The notes under the pieces: generated by a model
The model's database searches: none
What the model saw: only the letters and a program-made list of their open reading frames with translations
Told to the model about the DNA's origin: nothing
Shown: in pieces, positions 1 to 6,422 of the stretch
Position numbering within the stretch: the stretch's first letter is position 1
How the letters are laid out: every line of letters starts with the position of its first letter
Program-made: the position numbers and the translations under genes
NCBI GenBank assembly: GCA_033720695.1
Contig: JAWWCA010000146.1
Coordinates: 1 to 9,161, forward strand
Origin: DATGQT01 sp033720695
Lineage (GTDB): Bacteria; Bacteroidota; Rhodothermia; Rhodothermales; Rubricoccaceae
Reading direction: 5' to 3'
Length of the DNA: 9,161 nt

Positions 1-1
1 C

Positions 2-73
2 GTCGCCCGCCTGTTCGTCGCCCTCCTCCTCGCCGCCGTCCTCGCGCCGCTCGCCGCCCCCGAGGCCGCCGCC
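2..73 (+). other. Signal peptide of the outer-membrane fusion protein (partial)
   Basis: This encodes a hydrophobic run rich in Leu, Ala and Val after an Arg at residue 3, then Pro and an AAA motif before QYFGRNKV. That is the layout of a Sec signal peptide with signal peptidase I cleavage after residue 24. The first residues, including the start codon, are outside the window. No lipobox Cys is present, so a lipoprotein is unlikely. Confidence 0.75.
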
Positions 74-3000
74 CAGTACTTCGGCCGCAACAAGGTCCGC
101 TACGACGACTTCGACTTCCGCGTCCTCGAGACCGAGCACTTCGACCTCTACTACTACCCCGAGGAGGAGCAGGCCGCCCGCGACGTGGGCCGCATGGCCG
201 AGCGGTGGTACGCCCGCCTCTCCTCCATCCTCGACCACGAGTTCGAGGAGCGGAAGACGATCGTGCTCTACGCCGACGACGCCGACTTCCGGCAGACGAA
301 CGTGATCTCGGGCTTCATCGGCGAGGGGACGCAGGGCGTGACCGAGGGGCTCAAGCAGCGGGTCGTGCTCCCCATGGCCTCCACCTACGCCGAGACCGAC
401 CACGTCCTCGGCCACGAGCTCGTCCATCAGTTCCAGTACGACATCGCCACGCGCGAGAACGCGTTCCAGCAGTTCATCCGCCTCCCGCTGTGGATTATCG
501 AGGGGATGGCGGAGTACTACTCCGTCGGCCGTGTCGACGCCCTCACGGGGATGTGGATGCGCGACGCCGTGCTGCGCGACGCCTTCCCGTCGCTCGACCA
601 GCTCGGCAATCGCTCTGAGTACAACGAGTACCAGTACGGCCAGCCGTTCTGGGCCTACGTCGGGGGCGTCTACGGCGACGAGGCCGCCACGCGCCTGTTC
701 AAGACGGCGCTCACCACCCCCCTCGACTCCGCGATCGTGGCCGTCACCGGTCTCACCCCGGACTCCCTCTCGGTCCGCTGGAGCCTGCTCATGAACGAGG
801 TCCAGGCGCCCCTCGCCGCTGGGCGCTCGGTGCCTCCCCTCTTCGACAACGAAGACGTCCTCGCCTACCCCGACTCCCTCCCCCGCCTCAGCGCCCGCCG
901 CGTCCTCGCCCGCGACGTCGACTCCGGCAGCATCAACATCGCGCCGCAGGTGAGCCCGGACGGGCGCTACGTCGCCTACCTCTCCGAGCGCGACCTCTTC
1001 GGCATCGACCTCTACCTCGCCGACGCCCAGAGCGGCGAGATCCTCAAGAAGCTGGCCTCCGTGGGCACCGACCCCCACTTCGACGCCATCCGGTTCATCG
1101 AGAGCGCCGGGACGTGGAGCCCCGACGGCCGGCAGTTCGCCTACGTCGTCTTCGCCGGGGGCGACAACGAGATCGCCCTCCTCGACGTCGAGAGCCGCGA
1201 CGTCGTCCGCCGCATCGCCGTGCGCGGCCTCGGCGCCCTCTCGAACCCCTCCTGGAGCCCCGACGGCCGCAGCATCGCCTTCACCGGCACGAAGGGCGGC
1301 ATCGCCGACCTCTACGTCGTCGACCTCGACACCGAGACCGTCCGCCAGCTCACGAACGACCGGTTCACCGACCTCCAGCCGACGTGGAGCCCCGACGGCC
1401 GCCAGATCGCCTTCGCGACCGACCGCGGGGCGGGCACCGACTTCCAACGGCTCACCTTCTCCTCCCCCCGCCTCGCGTTCTACGACATGGGCACCGGCGA
1501 GGTCGAGGTGTTCACCCCGTTCGAGGGCGCCAAGCACATCAACCCCGACTACAGCCCCGACGGCCGCAGCCTCTTCTTCATCTCCAACCCCGACGGGTTC
1601 AACAACATCTACCGGCTCGACCTCGGCACCCGCGCGCTCTACCGCGTGACCGACGTGGCGACGGGCGTGGCCGGCATCACCGACCTCTCCCCGGCGATGT
1701 CGGTCGCCCGGAGCAACGGCCGCCTGATGTACTCCCTCTTCGAGGCGCAGGACTACGCCGTCTACGCCCTCGACGCCGCCGAGACCGACGGCGAGCTCGT
1801 CAACGAGCCCCTCGCCGCGGGCCTCAGCCCGGCCGCGGTGCTCCCCCCGGCCGACGCCCTCGACCGCTCCATCGTTGACGAGTACCTCGCCGACGCCGGC
1901 ACCGGGCTCCCGCCCACGGGCGACTTCCCCTCCCGGCCGTACCGCCCCCGCCTCTCGCTCGACTACGTCAGCCAGCCGACCGTCGGCGGCGTCTACGACC
2001 CCGACTATGGGAGCGGCTTCGGCATCGCCGGCGGCGTGACGCTGCTGTTCTCGGACCAGCTCTCCGACAACGTCCTCGGCGTGGCCCTCGCCGCCAACGG
2101 GACGCTCCGCGACATCGGCGGCCAGGCGCTCTACCTCAACCAGGGCCGCCGCCTCAACTACGGCGCCCTCGTCGGGCACGTCCCCTACCTCCAGGCCTTC
2201 ATCTCGACGCCCCCGCCGGAGGATACCCTCACCTCCTCGCTCGTCGGCTTCACGCGGTACTACCTCCGCACCTACGTCTCCCAGGCGGCCGGGCTGGCGA
2301 ACTACCCGCTGAACCAGAGCCAACGGCTGGAGGCCAGCCTGGGCTACCGCCGCATCGGCTACGACCTCGAGTACGACCGCGTGAGCCGCACCGAGGACGG
2401 CTTCGCGTTCTTCGACGGGCGCGAGGCGGTGCCAGGGTCCGACAGCCTCTTCACGTCGCTGAACTTCTTCGAGGGCGGTGGCGCCTTCGTCGGCGACTAC
2501 TCCTTCTTCGGGTTCACCTCGCCCGTGCGCGGGAGCCGCTACCGCTTCGGCGTCGACGCCACGCTCGGCACGCTCAACTTCGCGACGCTGACGGCGGACT
2601 ACCGGACGTACCGGTTCCTCCGCCCGCCGGGCTTCCCGGACCGCTTCCCCGTCACGCTCGCCCTCCGGGGCCTCCACTACGGCCGGTACGGCCCCGACGC
2701 CGAGAGCGGCCGGCTCTACCCGCTCTACCTCGGCTACGGCACCCTCGTCCGCGGCTACTCGTCGCGCTCGTTCGACACCGACGACGCCTACCGCAACTTC
2801 CTCGACCGCCTCTTCGGCAGCCGCCTCGGCGTGGCGAGCGTGGAGCTCCGTCTCCCGATCCTCGGCGTGCCACAGTTCGGGCTGGTCTCCTTCCCCTACC
2901 TCCCCACCGAGCTGACCCTCTTCGCCGACGCCGGCGTGGCGTGGGGCAGCATCGACGACGTCCGCTACATCGACCTGGAGGGGGACGAGATCGGGAAGCC

Positions 3001-3205
3001 GTTCGCCGACGCCATCCAGGAGCCCGTCTTCTCCGTCGGGGCCTCGGCGCGCGTCAACCTCCTCGGCGCCGTGATCCTGGAGCCGTACTACGCCTTCCCG
3101 ATCTCGCGCTTCTCCGAGGCGGTGATCGACCCGGTGACCCGGGAGGTCCTCGGGGAGCGCGGCATCTTCGGCGTCTTCGGCTTCAACATCTCGCCGGGCT
3201 GGTAG
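2..3205 (+). CDS. Outer-membrane fusion protein: HEXXH metallopeptidase, TolB-like propeller and Omp85-like barrel (5' end outside window)
   Basis: The frame is open from base 2, so the start codon lies left of the window; residues are numbered from base 2. Residues 1-24 look like a signal peptide ending in AAA before QYFGRNKV, so a start at GTG 185 would remove the export signal. Residues 35 to about 270 resemble a gluzincin peptidase: HELVH at 413-427, and EGMAEYY at 500-520 giving the likely third zinc ligand. Residues 315-551 carry five PD40 (TolB-type) repeats, each with an SPDGR motif. From about residue 647 to the end the sequence resembles an Omp85/BamA barrel, with VRGY at 2747-2758 matching the conserved loop-6 motif and a C-terminal Trp. 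No POTRA domains are visible. It is inferred to sit in the outer membrane with peptidase and propeller on one face. The substrate is unknown. Such proteins are often annotated only as TolB-like or PD40 proteins. Confidence 0.88.
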   Translation, partial: VARLFVALLLAAVLAPLAAPEAAAQYFGRNKVRYDDFDFRVLETEHFDLYYYPEEEQAARDVGRMAERWYARLSSILDHEFEERKTIVLYADDADFRQTNVISGFIGEGTQGVTEGLKQRVVLPMASTYAETDHVLGHELVHQFQYDIATRENAFQQFIRLPLWIIEGMAEYYSVGRVDALTGMWMRDAVLRDAFPSLDQLGNRSEYNEYQYGQPFWAYVGGVYGDEAATRLFKTALTTPLDSAIVAVTGLTPDSLSVRWSLLMNEVQAPLAAGRSVPPLFDNEDVLAYPDSLPRLSARRVLARDVDSGSINIAPQVSPDGRYVAYLSERDLFGIDLYLADAQSGEILKKLASVGTDPHFDAIRFIESAGTWSPDGRQFAYVVFAGGDNEIALLDVESRDVVRRIAVRGLGALSNPSWSPDGRSIAFTGTKGGIADLYVVDLDTETVRQLTNDRFTDLQPTWSPDGRQIAFATDRGAGTDFQRLTFSSPRLAFYDMGTGEVEVFTPFEGAKHINPDYSPDGRSLFFISNPDGFNNIYRLDLGTRALYRVTDVATGVAGITDLSPAMSVARSNGRLMYSLFEAQDYAVYALDAAETDGELVNEPLAAGLSPAAVLPPADALDRSIVDEYLADAGTGLPPTGDFPSRPYRPRLSLDYVSQPTVGGVYDPDYGSGFGIAGGVTLLFSDQLSDNVLGVALAANGTLRDIGGQALYLNQGRRLNYGALVGHVPYLQAFISTPPPEDTLTSSLVGFTRYYLRTYVSQAAGLANYPLNQSQRLEASLGYRRIGYDLEYDRVSRTEDGFAFFDGREAVPGSDSLFTSLNFFEGGGAFVGDYSFFGFTSPVRGSRYRFGVDATLGTLNFATLTADYRTYRFLRPPGFPDRFPVTLALRGLHYGRYGPDAESGRLYPLYLGYGTLVRGYSSRSFDTDDAYRNFLDRLFGSRLGVASVELRLPILGVPQFGLVSFPYLPTELTLFADAGVAWGSIDDVRYIDLEGDEIGKPFADAIQEPVFSVGASARVNLLGAVILEPYYAFPISRFSEAVIDPVTREVLGERGIFGVFGFNISPGW
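944..1654 (+). repeat. Five PD40 (TolB-type beta-propeller) repeats within the fusion protein
   Basis: Five SPDGR motifs begin at 953, 1118, 1256, 1388 and 1553. Each is followed by an aromatic or hydrophobic strand and then a D-L-Y or I-Y-R-L type strand, the usual PD40 blade pattern. Spacing is uneven (165, 138, 132 and 165 bases). Repeats 2 and 4 share 21 identical bases (1111-1131 and 1381-1401). Five blades are clear. A sixth, as in TolB-like propellers, may be formed by the less regular flanks. PD40 propellers usually bind protein partners. Confidence 0.85.
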
Positions 3206-3218
3206 GCCCCCGAGCGGA

Positions 3219-3246
3219 GGGCGGCGGACGGTATCTTCCGCCGCCC
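3219..3246 (+). terminator. Strong GC hairpin between the barrel gene and pyrD
   Basis: Bases 3219-3228 pair perfectly with 3237-3246 (10 bp) around an 8-base loop. The hairpin starts 13 bases after the upstream stop and ends 15 bases before the candidate pyrD CTG. No T-run follows, so it is not a classical intrinsic terminator. It could end the upstream transcript, stabilise its 3' end, or affect pyrD expression. The loop and right arm contain TATCTT (3232-3237), which fits the TAnnTT part of the Bacteroidota -7 element, but no convincing -33 element is visible. The stem is seen directly; its function is inferred. Confidence 0.45.
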
Positions 3247-3261
3247 CACCCCGCCCCTCCG

Positions 3262-4407
3262 CTGCCTGCCGTCTACCGATACCTCCGGCCGCTCCTGTTC
3301 CGGCTCGACCCCGAGCAGGCGCACGGCTGGGGGATGCAGGCGGCCCGGCTCGGACAGCGGGCGCCCGCCGCCGTCCGCGCGCTCTACCGCGTGCCGGACC
3401 CCGAGGGGCGCCTGGTCCAGACCTTCTGGCGCTCCGAGGCGCGGCGGGGCCTCACGTTCCGCCTCCCGGTGGGCCTCGCTGCGGGCTTCGACAAGAACGC
3501 CGAGGGGGTGCCGCTGTGGGCGGCGCTCGGCTTCGGCTTCGCCGAGGTCGGGTCCGTGACGGCCCAGGGCGGCGAGGGCAACCCGACCCCCCGTGCCTTC
3601 CGCCTCCCCGACGACCGCGCGCTCGTCAACCGCCTCGGCCTCGGCAACGACGGTGCGGAGGTGATCGCGCGCCGCCTCGCCGCGCTGGAGCGCCCGCGCG
3701 ACTTCGTCCTCGGCGTCAACGTCGCCAAGACGCACGACCCGGCGATCCTCGGCCGAGACGCCGTAGAGGACTTCCGCCTCAGCGTCCGCCCCCTCCTCCC
3801 CCACGCCGACTTCCTCGTCCTCAACGTCTCCTGCCCCAACACCGCGGAGGGCAAGACGTTCGAGGAGCCCGCGGCGCTCGACGGGCTCCTGGCCGCGGTG
3901 ATGGCGGAGTGCGAGGGGCAATCGTCCACCGTCCCCGTCCTCGTCAAGCTCTCCCCCCCTCGAGTCCTCGCGGGCTCCGTCGTCGCCGCGTACGACTTCG
4001 GATGCACCGACGAGCTGGTGTCGGTGGCGATCGCACATGGCGTGGAGGGGTTCGTCGCGAGCAACACGGCGCCCGACCGGGACGGGCTGGCAACCCGCCC
4101 CGAGACCGTCGCCGAGATCGGGCGAGGCGGGCTGAGCGGGCGGCCCCTCACCGCGCGGTCCACGGCGCTCGTCCGGCGGCTCTACCGCCTCACCGGGGGG
4201 GCCCTCCCCATCATCGGCGTGGGCGGCGTGGACTCGGCCGAGAGCGCCTACGCCAAGGTGCGGGCCGGCGCGTCGCTCGTCGAACTCTACACCGGCCTCG
4301 TGTTCGAGGGCCCCGGGCTCCCCTCCCGCATCGGACGCGGCCTCCTCCGCCTCCTCGACCGCGACCGCCTCGACGCCCTCGCCGACGCCGTCGGACGCGA
4401 CGCCTGA
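3262..4407 (+). CDS. pyrD: Dihydroorotate dehydrogenase (quinone), class 2
   Basis: This enzyme oxidises dihydroorotate to orotate in pyrimidine synthesis and passes electrons through FMN to membrane quinone. The N-terminus (YRYLRPLLF, then LDPEQAH) matches the membrane-associated helices of class 2 enzymes. Numbered from CTG 3262, GFDKN (Lys78) is the FMN region; GNPTPRAFRL and NRLGLGN follow, then NVSCPNT (190s), GGLSGRP (289-295), PIIGVGG from 316 and ELYTGL near 343. The residue at the catalytic base is Cys191, where class 2 enzymes usually have Ser. The start is uncertain: no ATG, GTG or TTG occurs in any frame from 3206 until past the conserved N-terminus. CTG 3262 is chosen because it directly precedes PAVYRYLRPLLF. 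ATG 3334 would delete DPEQAH, and GTG 2941 would add a shadow of the upstream gene. From CTG the product is 381 residues, somewhat longer than E. coli PyrD (336). The nitroreductase gene begins 5 bases after the stop. Confidence 0.9.
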   Translation: MPAVYRYLRPLLFRLDPEQAHGWGMQAARLGQRAPAAVRALYRVPDPEGRLVQTFWRSEARRGLTFRLPVGLAAGFDKNAEGVPLWAALGFGFAEVGSVTAQGGEGNPTPRAFRLPDDRALVNRLGLGNDGAEVIARRLAALERPRDFVLGVNVAKTHDPAILGRDAVEDFRLSVRPLLPHADFLVLNVSCPNTAEGKTFEEPAALDGLLAAVMAECEGQSSTVPVLVKLSPPRVLAGSVVAAYDFGCTDELVSVAIAHGVEGFVASNTAPDRDGLATRPETVAEIGRGGLSGRPLTARSTALVRRLYRLTGGALPIIGVGGVDSAESAYAKVRAGASLVELYTGLVFEGPGLPSRIGRGLLRLLDRDRLDALADAVGRDA

Positions 4408-4412
4408 CTCCC

Positions 4413-5063
4413 ATGCCCCTCCCCATCGATTCCCCCGTCGGTCTCGACGACGTCCCCGGCCTCATCCGCGCCCGCTGGAGCCCCTACCGCTTCGCCGCCA
4501 CCCCCATCCCGGACGACACCCTCCGCCGGCTGTTCGACGCGGCGCGGTGGGCGCCGTCGTCGCGCAACGAGCAGCCGTGGCGGTTCGTCCTCGGCGAACG
4601 GGGGGAGGGCGAGGCGCATGCGCGCATCCTCAGGACGCTCAACGAGCGGAACCAGACGTGGGCCCGGCACGCGCCCGTCCTCGGCCTCGCCTGCACGCTC
4701 GGCACGTTCGCCCGAACCGGCACCCCGAACGCGAGCGCCCGCTACGACACCGGCGCCGCGATGGCGACGCTCTCGTTGGCAGCGGCGGCATATGGCTTGG
4801 CCGTCCATCAAATGGCCGGCTTCGACGCCACCGCAGCGCACGAGGCCTTCCGCTTGCCCGAAGACGCGTCCGCCGTGGTGGCCTTCGCCCTCGGGGTTCC
4901 AGCGGGCGACGAGGACGCCCCCGACGGCTTACCCGACGACATCGCCCAGCGCGACGAGACGCGACGGGACCGCCGGTGCCTGGCCGACCTCGTGTTCACA
5001 GGATCTTGGGACGCGCCCCGTTGGCCCGACGCCCTCGACGGCTGCCCCGAGGAGGGCGCCTGA
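4413..5063 (+). CDS. Nitroreductase family FMN-dependent oxidoreductase
   Basis: This 216-residue protein belongs to the nitroreductase superfamily, dimeric FMN enzymes that reduce nitro groups, quinones or enals with NAD(P)H. RWSPYRF (21-27) matches the N-terminal Arg-Ser-Arg FMN-phosphate motif. APSSRNEQPWRFV (47-59) is the family hallmark. AYGLAVHQMAGFD (126-138) is the conserved glycine-rich part, and RRDRRCLADLVFTGSW (184-199) matches the usual C-terminal flavin-contacting end. No signal peptide is seen, so it is probably cytoplasmic. The ATG lies 5 bases after the pyrD stop, which implies co-transcription and perhaps translational coupling. No Shine-Dalgarno is present; the bases before ATG are pyrimidines. 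Leu173 is encoded by TTA, unusual at this GC content. The physiological substrate cannot be read from the sequence. Confidence 0.9.
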   Translation: MPLPIDSPVGLDDVPGLIRARWSPYRFAATPIPDDTLRRLFDAARWAPSSRNEQPWRFVLGERGEGEAHARILRTLNERNQTWARHAPVLGLACTLGTFARTGTPNASARYDTGAAMATLSLAAAAYGLAVHQMAGFDATAAHEAFRLPEDASAVVAFALGVPAGDEDAPDGLPDDIAQRDETRRDRRCLADLVFTGSWDAPRWPDALDGCPEEGA

Positions 5064-5081
5064 GTCAAAGCCCCCGCGACC

Positions 5082-5097
5082 CGAGCCATCGGGCTCG
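5082..5097 (+). other. Short hairpin in the gap after the nitroreductase gene
   Basis: The 93-base gap (5064-5156) holds a perfect 6-bp stem (5082-5087 with 5092-5097) around a 4-base loop, 18 bases after the stop. No T-run follows, so it is at best a weak terminator candidate. Further right, TTGGC (5131-5135) and GCCAA (5145-5149) form a small inverted repeat just before the next gene; an operator role is speculative. No clear promoter was identified. Confidence 0.25.
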
Positions 5098-5156
5098 AGG
5101 ACGCCGCGCAACCCCACCCGACGCGGGCCGTTGGCATTTGCTCAGCCAAGCCTCCT

Positions 5157-6395
5157 ATGCCCCTTCCCATATCCATGTCCGAGCTCCGAGGTGGAGCCCA
5201 CCTGGCTACCGACGCCGTGCTCGGGGCCACCGACCTCACCGAAGCCGTTCACGCGGCTGTCTCACGCCCTCTCGGGCGATCGCCCCGCACCCGTGGGCTC
5301 ACACGGTGGGTCTATCACCTCGTCCGAGGGATCACCCGCGGGGTCGCCCATGCGCTCGACGGCGCCCTTCGGACCGCCGAGGGGGTGACGGCTCCACCCC
5401 CCAGCGATCGACATCTAGCGGTGACAGCGCCCTCCCGGGACGGCGCGCTCGCCGTCCTCAACGGGGTGCTCGGTGACCGCCTCGCTGCCCAGAACAGCCC
5501 CTTGGCCATGCCGATGCAGCTCCGTCACGCAGGAAGGCCCCTCGTCCTCGACGCGGCGTCTCTCGCCCGGTCCGTCCCGGCCCCATCCGATACGCTGCTC
5601 GTGTTGGTCCACGGGCTCTGCATGCACGACGGGCAGTGGGGCGACGAGGCGCACGACCCTGGAGCAACGCTGGCCCGGCGGCTCGGCGCCACGAGCGTCA
5701 CACTCCGGTACAACAGCGGCCGGCACATCTCCGAGAACGGCCGGGACTTCGCCAGCGCCCTGGACGCCCTTGTGGCGGCCTGGCCCCGTGCCGTCCGCCG
5801 GCTCGTGGTCGTCGGCCACAGCATGGGGGGGCTGGTCGCGCGCAGCGCGTGTCACTACGCGGCAGAGGCCGGGTACGCGTGGCCCACGCTCGACGCCTCG
5901 CTCGTCACGCTCGGCACGCCCCACCACGGGGCGCCGCTCGAGCGTCTCGGCAACGGAATCGACACGCTCCTCGAGGCCTCCAGGTATGCGGCCCCCTTCG
6001 CGCGGCTCGGCTACCTCCGAAGTGCGGGCGTCACGGACCTCCGGTACGGCCACCTCCTCGACGGCGACTGGACAGGGCGACCGCGCTTCGCACGCGGACC
6101 CGACACGCGCACGCCCCTCCCCCTTCCGGAGGGCGTTGCGTGCTACCTCGTCGCTGCGACGACGGGGGCGCGGCGGCGTAGGCTGAGGGACCAGACGCTG
6201 GGCGACGGGCTCGTGCCGCTCGACAGCGCACTTGGCCTCCACCCGGATCCCGCCCGGGCGCTCGACGTGCCCGCGGAGCAGCGATGGGTGGCCCGAGGCA
6301 TGAACCACTTCGACCTCCTCCGCCGCCCCGAAGTGACCGAGCAGTTGCGGACGTGGCTCGCGCCCGGTCCGATGCCTTCGACGACCGACGTGTAG
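5157..6395 (+). CDS. Alpha/beta hydrolase (esterase/lipase-like, PGAP1-like core)
   Basis: This 412-residue protein has an alpha/beta hydrolase core starting near residue 145. HGLCMHDGQW (His152-Gly153) is the oxyanion region, GHSMGG places the nucleophile at Ser222, and GTPHHGAPLER follows. GDGLVPLDSA supplies a likely acid (Asp350), and NHFDLL supplies the catalytic His384. The N-terminal 140 residues are not a simple leader: from memory, LNGVLGDRLA, RYNSGRHISENG and RSAGVTDLRYG recur in a poorly characterised bacterial family of about 400 residues, so the extension seems part of the fold. It has amphipathic stretches but no clear signal peptide. An alternative start is ATG 5175 (MSELRGG), which would drop MPLPIS. 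No Shine-Dalgarno precedes either start. The substrate is unknown; a lipid or ester is inferred from the GTPHHG-type core. Confidence 0.85.
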   Translation: MPLPISMSELRGGAHLATDAVLGATDLTEAVHAAVSRPLGRSPRTRGLTRWVYHLVRGITRGVAHALDGALRTAEGVTAPPPSDRHLAVTAPSRDGALAVLNGVLGDRLAAQNSPLAMPMQLRHAGRPLVLDAASLARSVPAPSDTLLVLVHGLCMHDGQWGDEAHDPGATLARRLGATSVTLRYNSGRHISENGRDFASALDALVAAWPRAVRRLVVVGHSMGGLVARSACHYAAEAGYAWPTLDASLVTLGTPHHGAPLERLGNGIDTLLEASRYAAPFARLGYLRSAGVTDLRYGHLLDGDWTGRPRFARGPDTRTPLPLPEGVACYLVAATTGARRRRLRDQTLGDGLVPLDSALGLHPDPARALDVPAEQRWVARGMNHFDLLRRPEVTEQLRTWLAPGPMPSTTDV

Positions 6396-6422
6396 CTTCC
6401 CGGGCCCCTCCTGGCTCACCCC

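Noticed and set aside
2941..3261. GTG start giving a 488-residue PyrD
   Set aside because: The added residues are an out-of-frame reading of the barrel gene, and no PyrD family member has such an extension.
3516..4412. Long N-terminal extension of the nitroreductase frame through pyrD
   Set aside because: The extension is Arg/Pro-rich out-of-frame pyrD. The family begins near RWSPYRF, which fits ATG 4413.
5064..5156. Promoter or operator before the hydrolase gene
   Set aside because: TTTG and TTGG words occur but not with -33/-7 spacing, and the 5-bp TTGGC/GCCAA repeat is too short to support a call.
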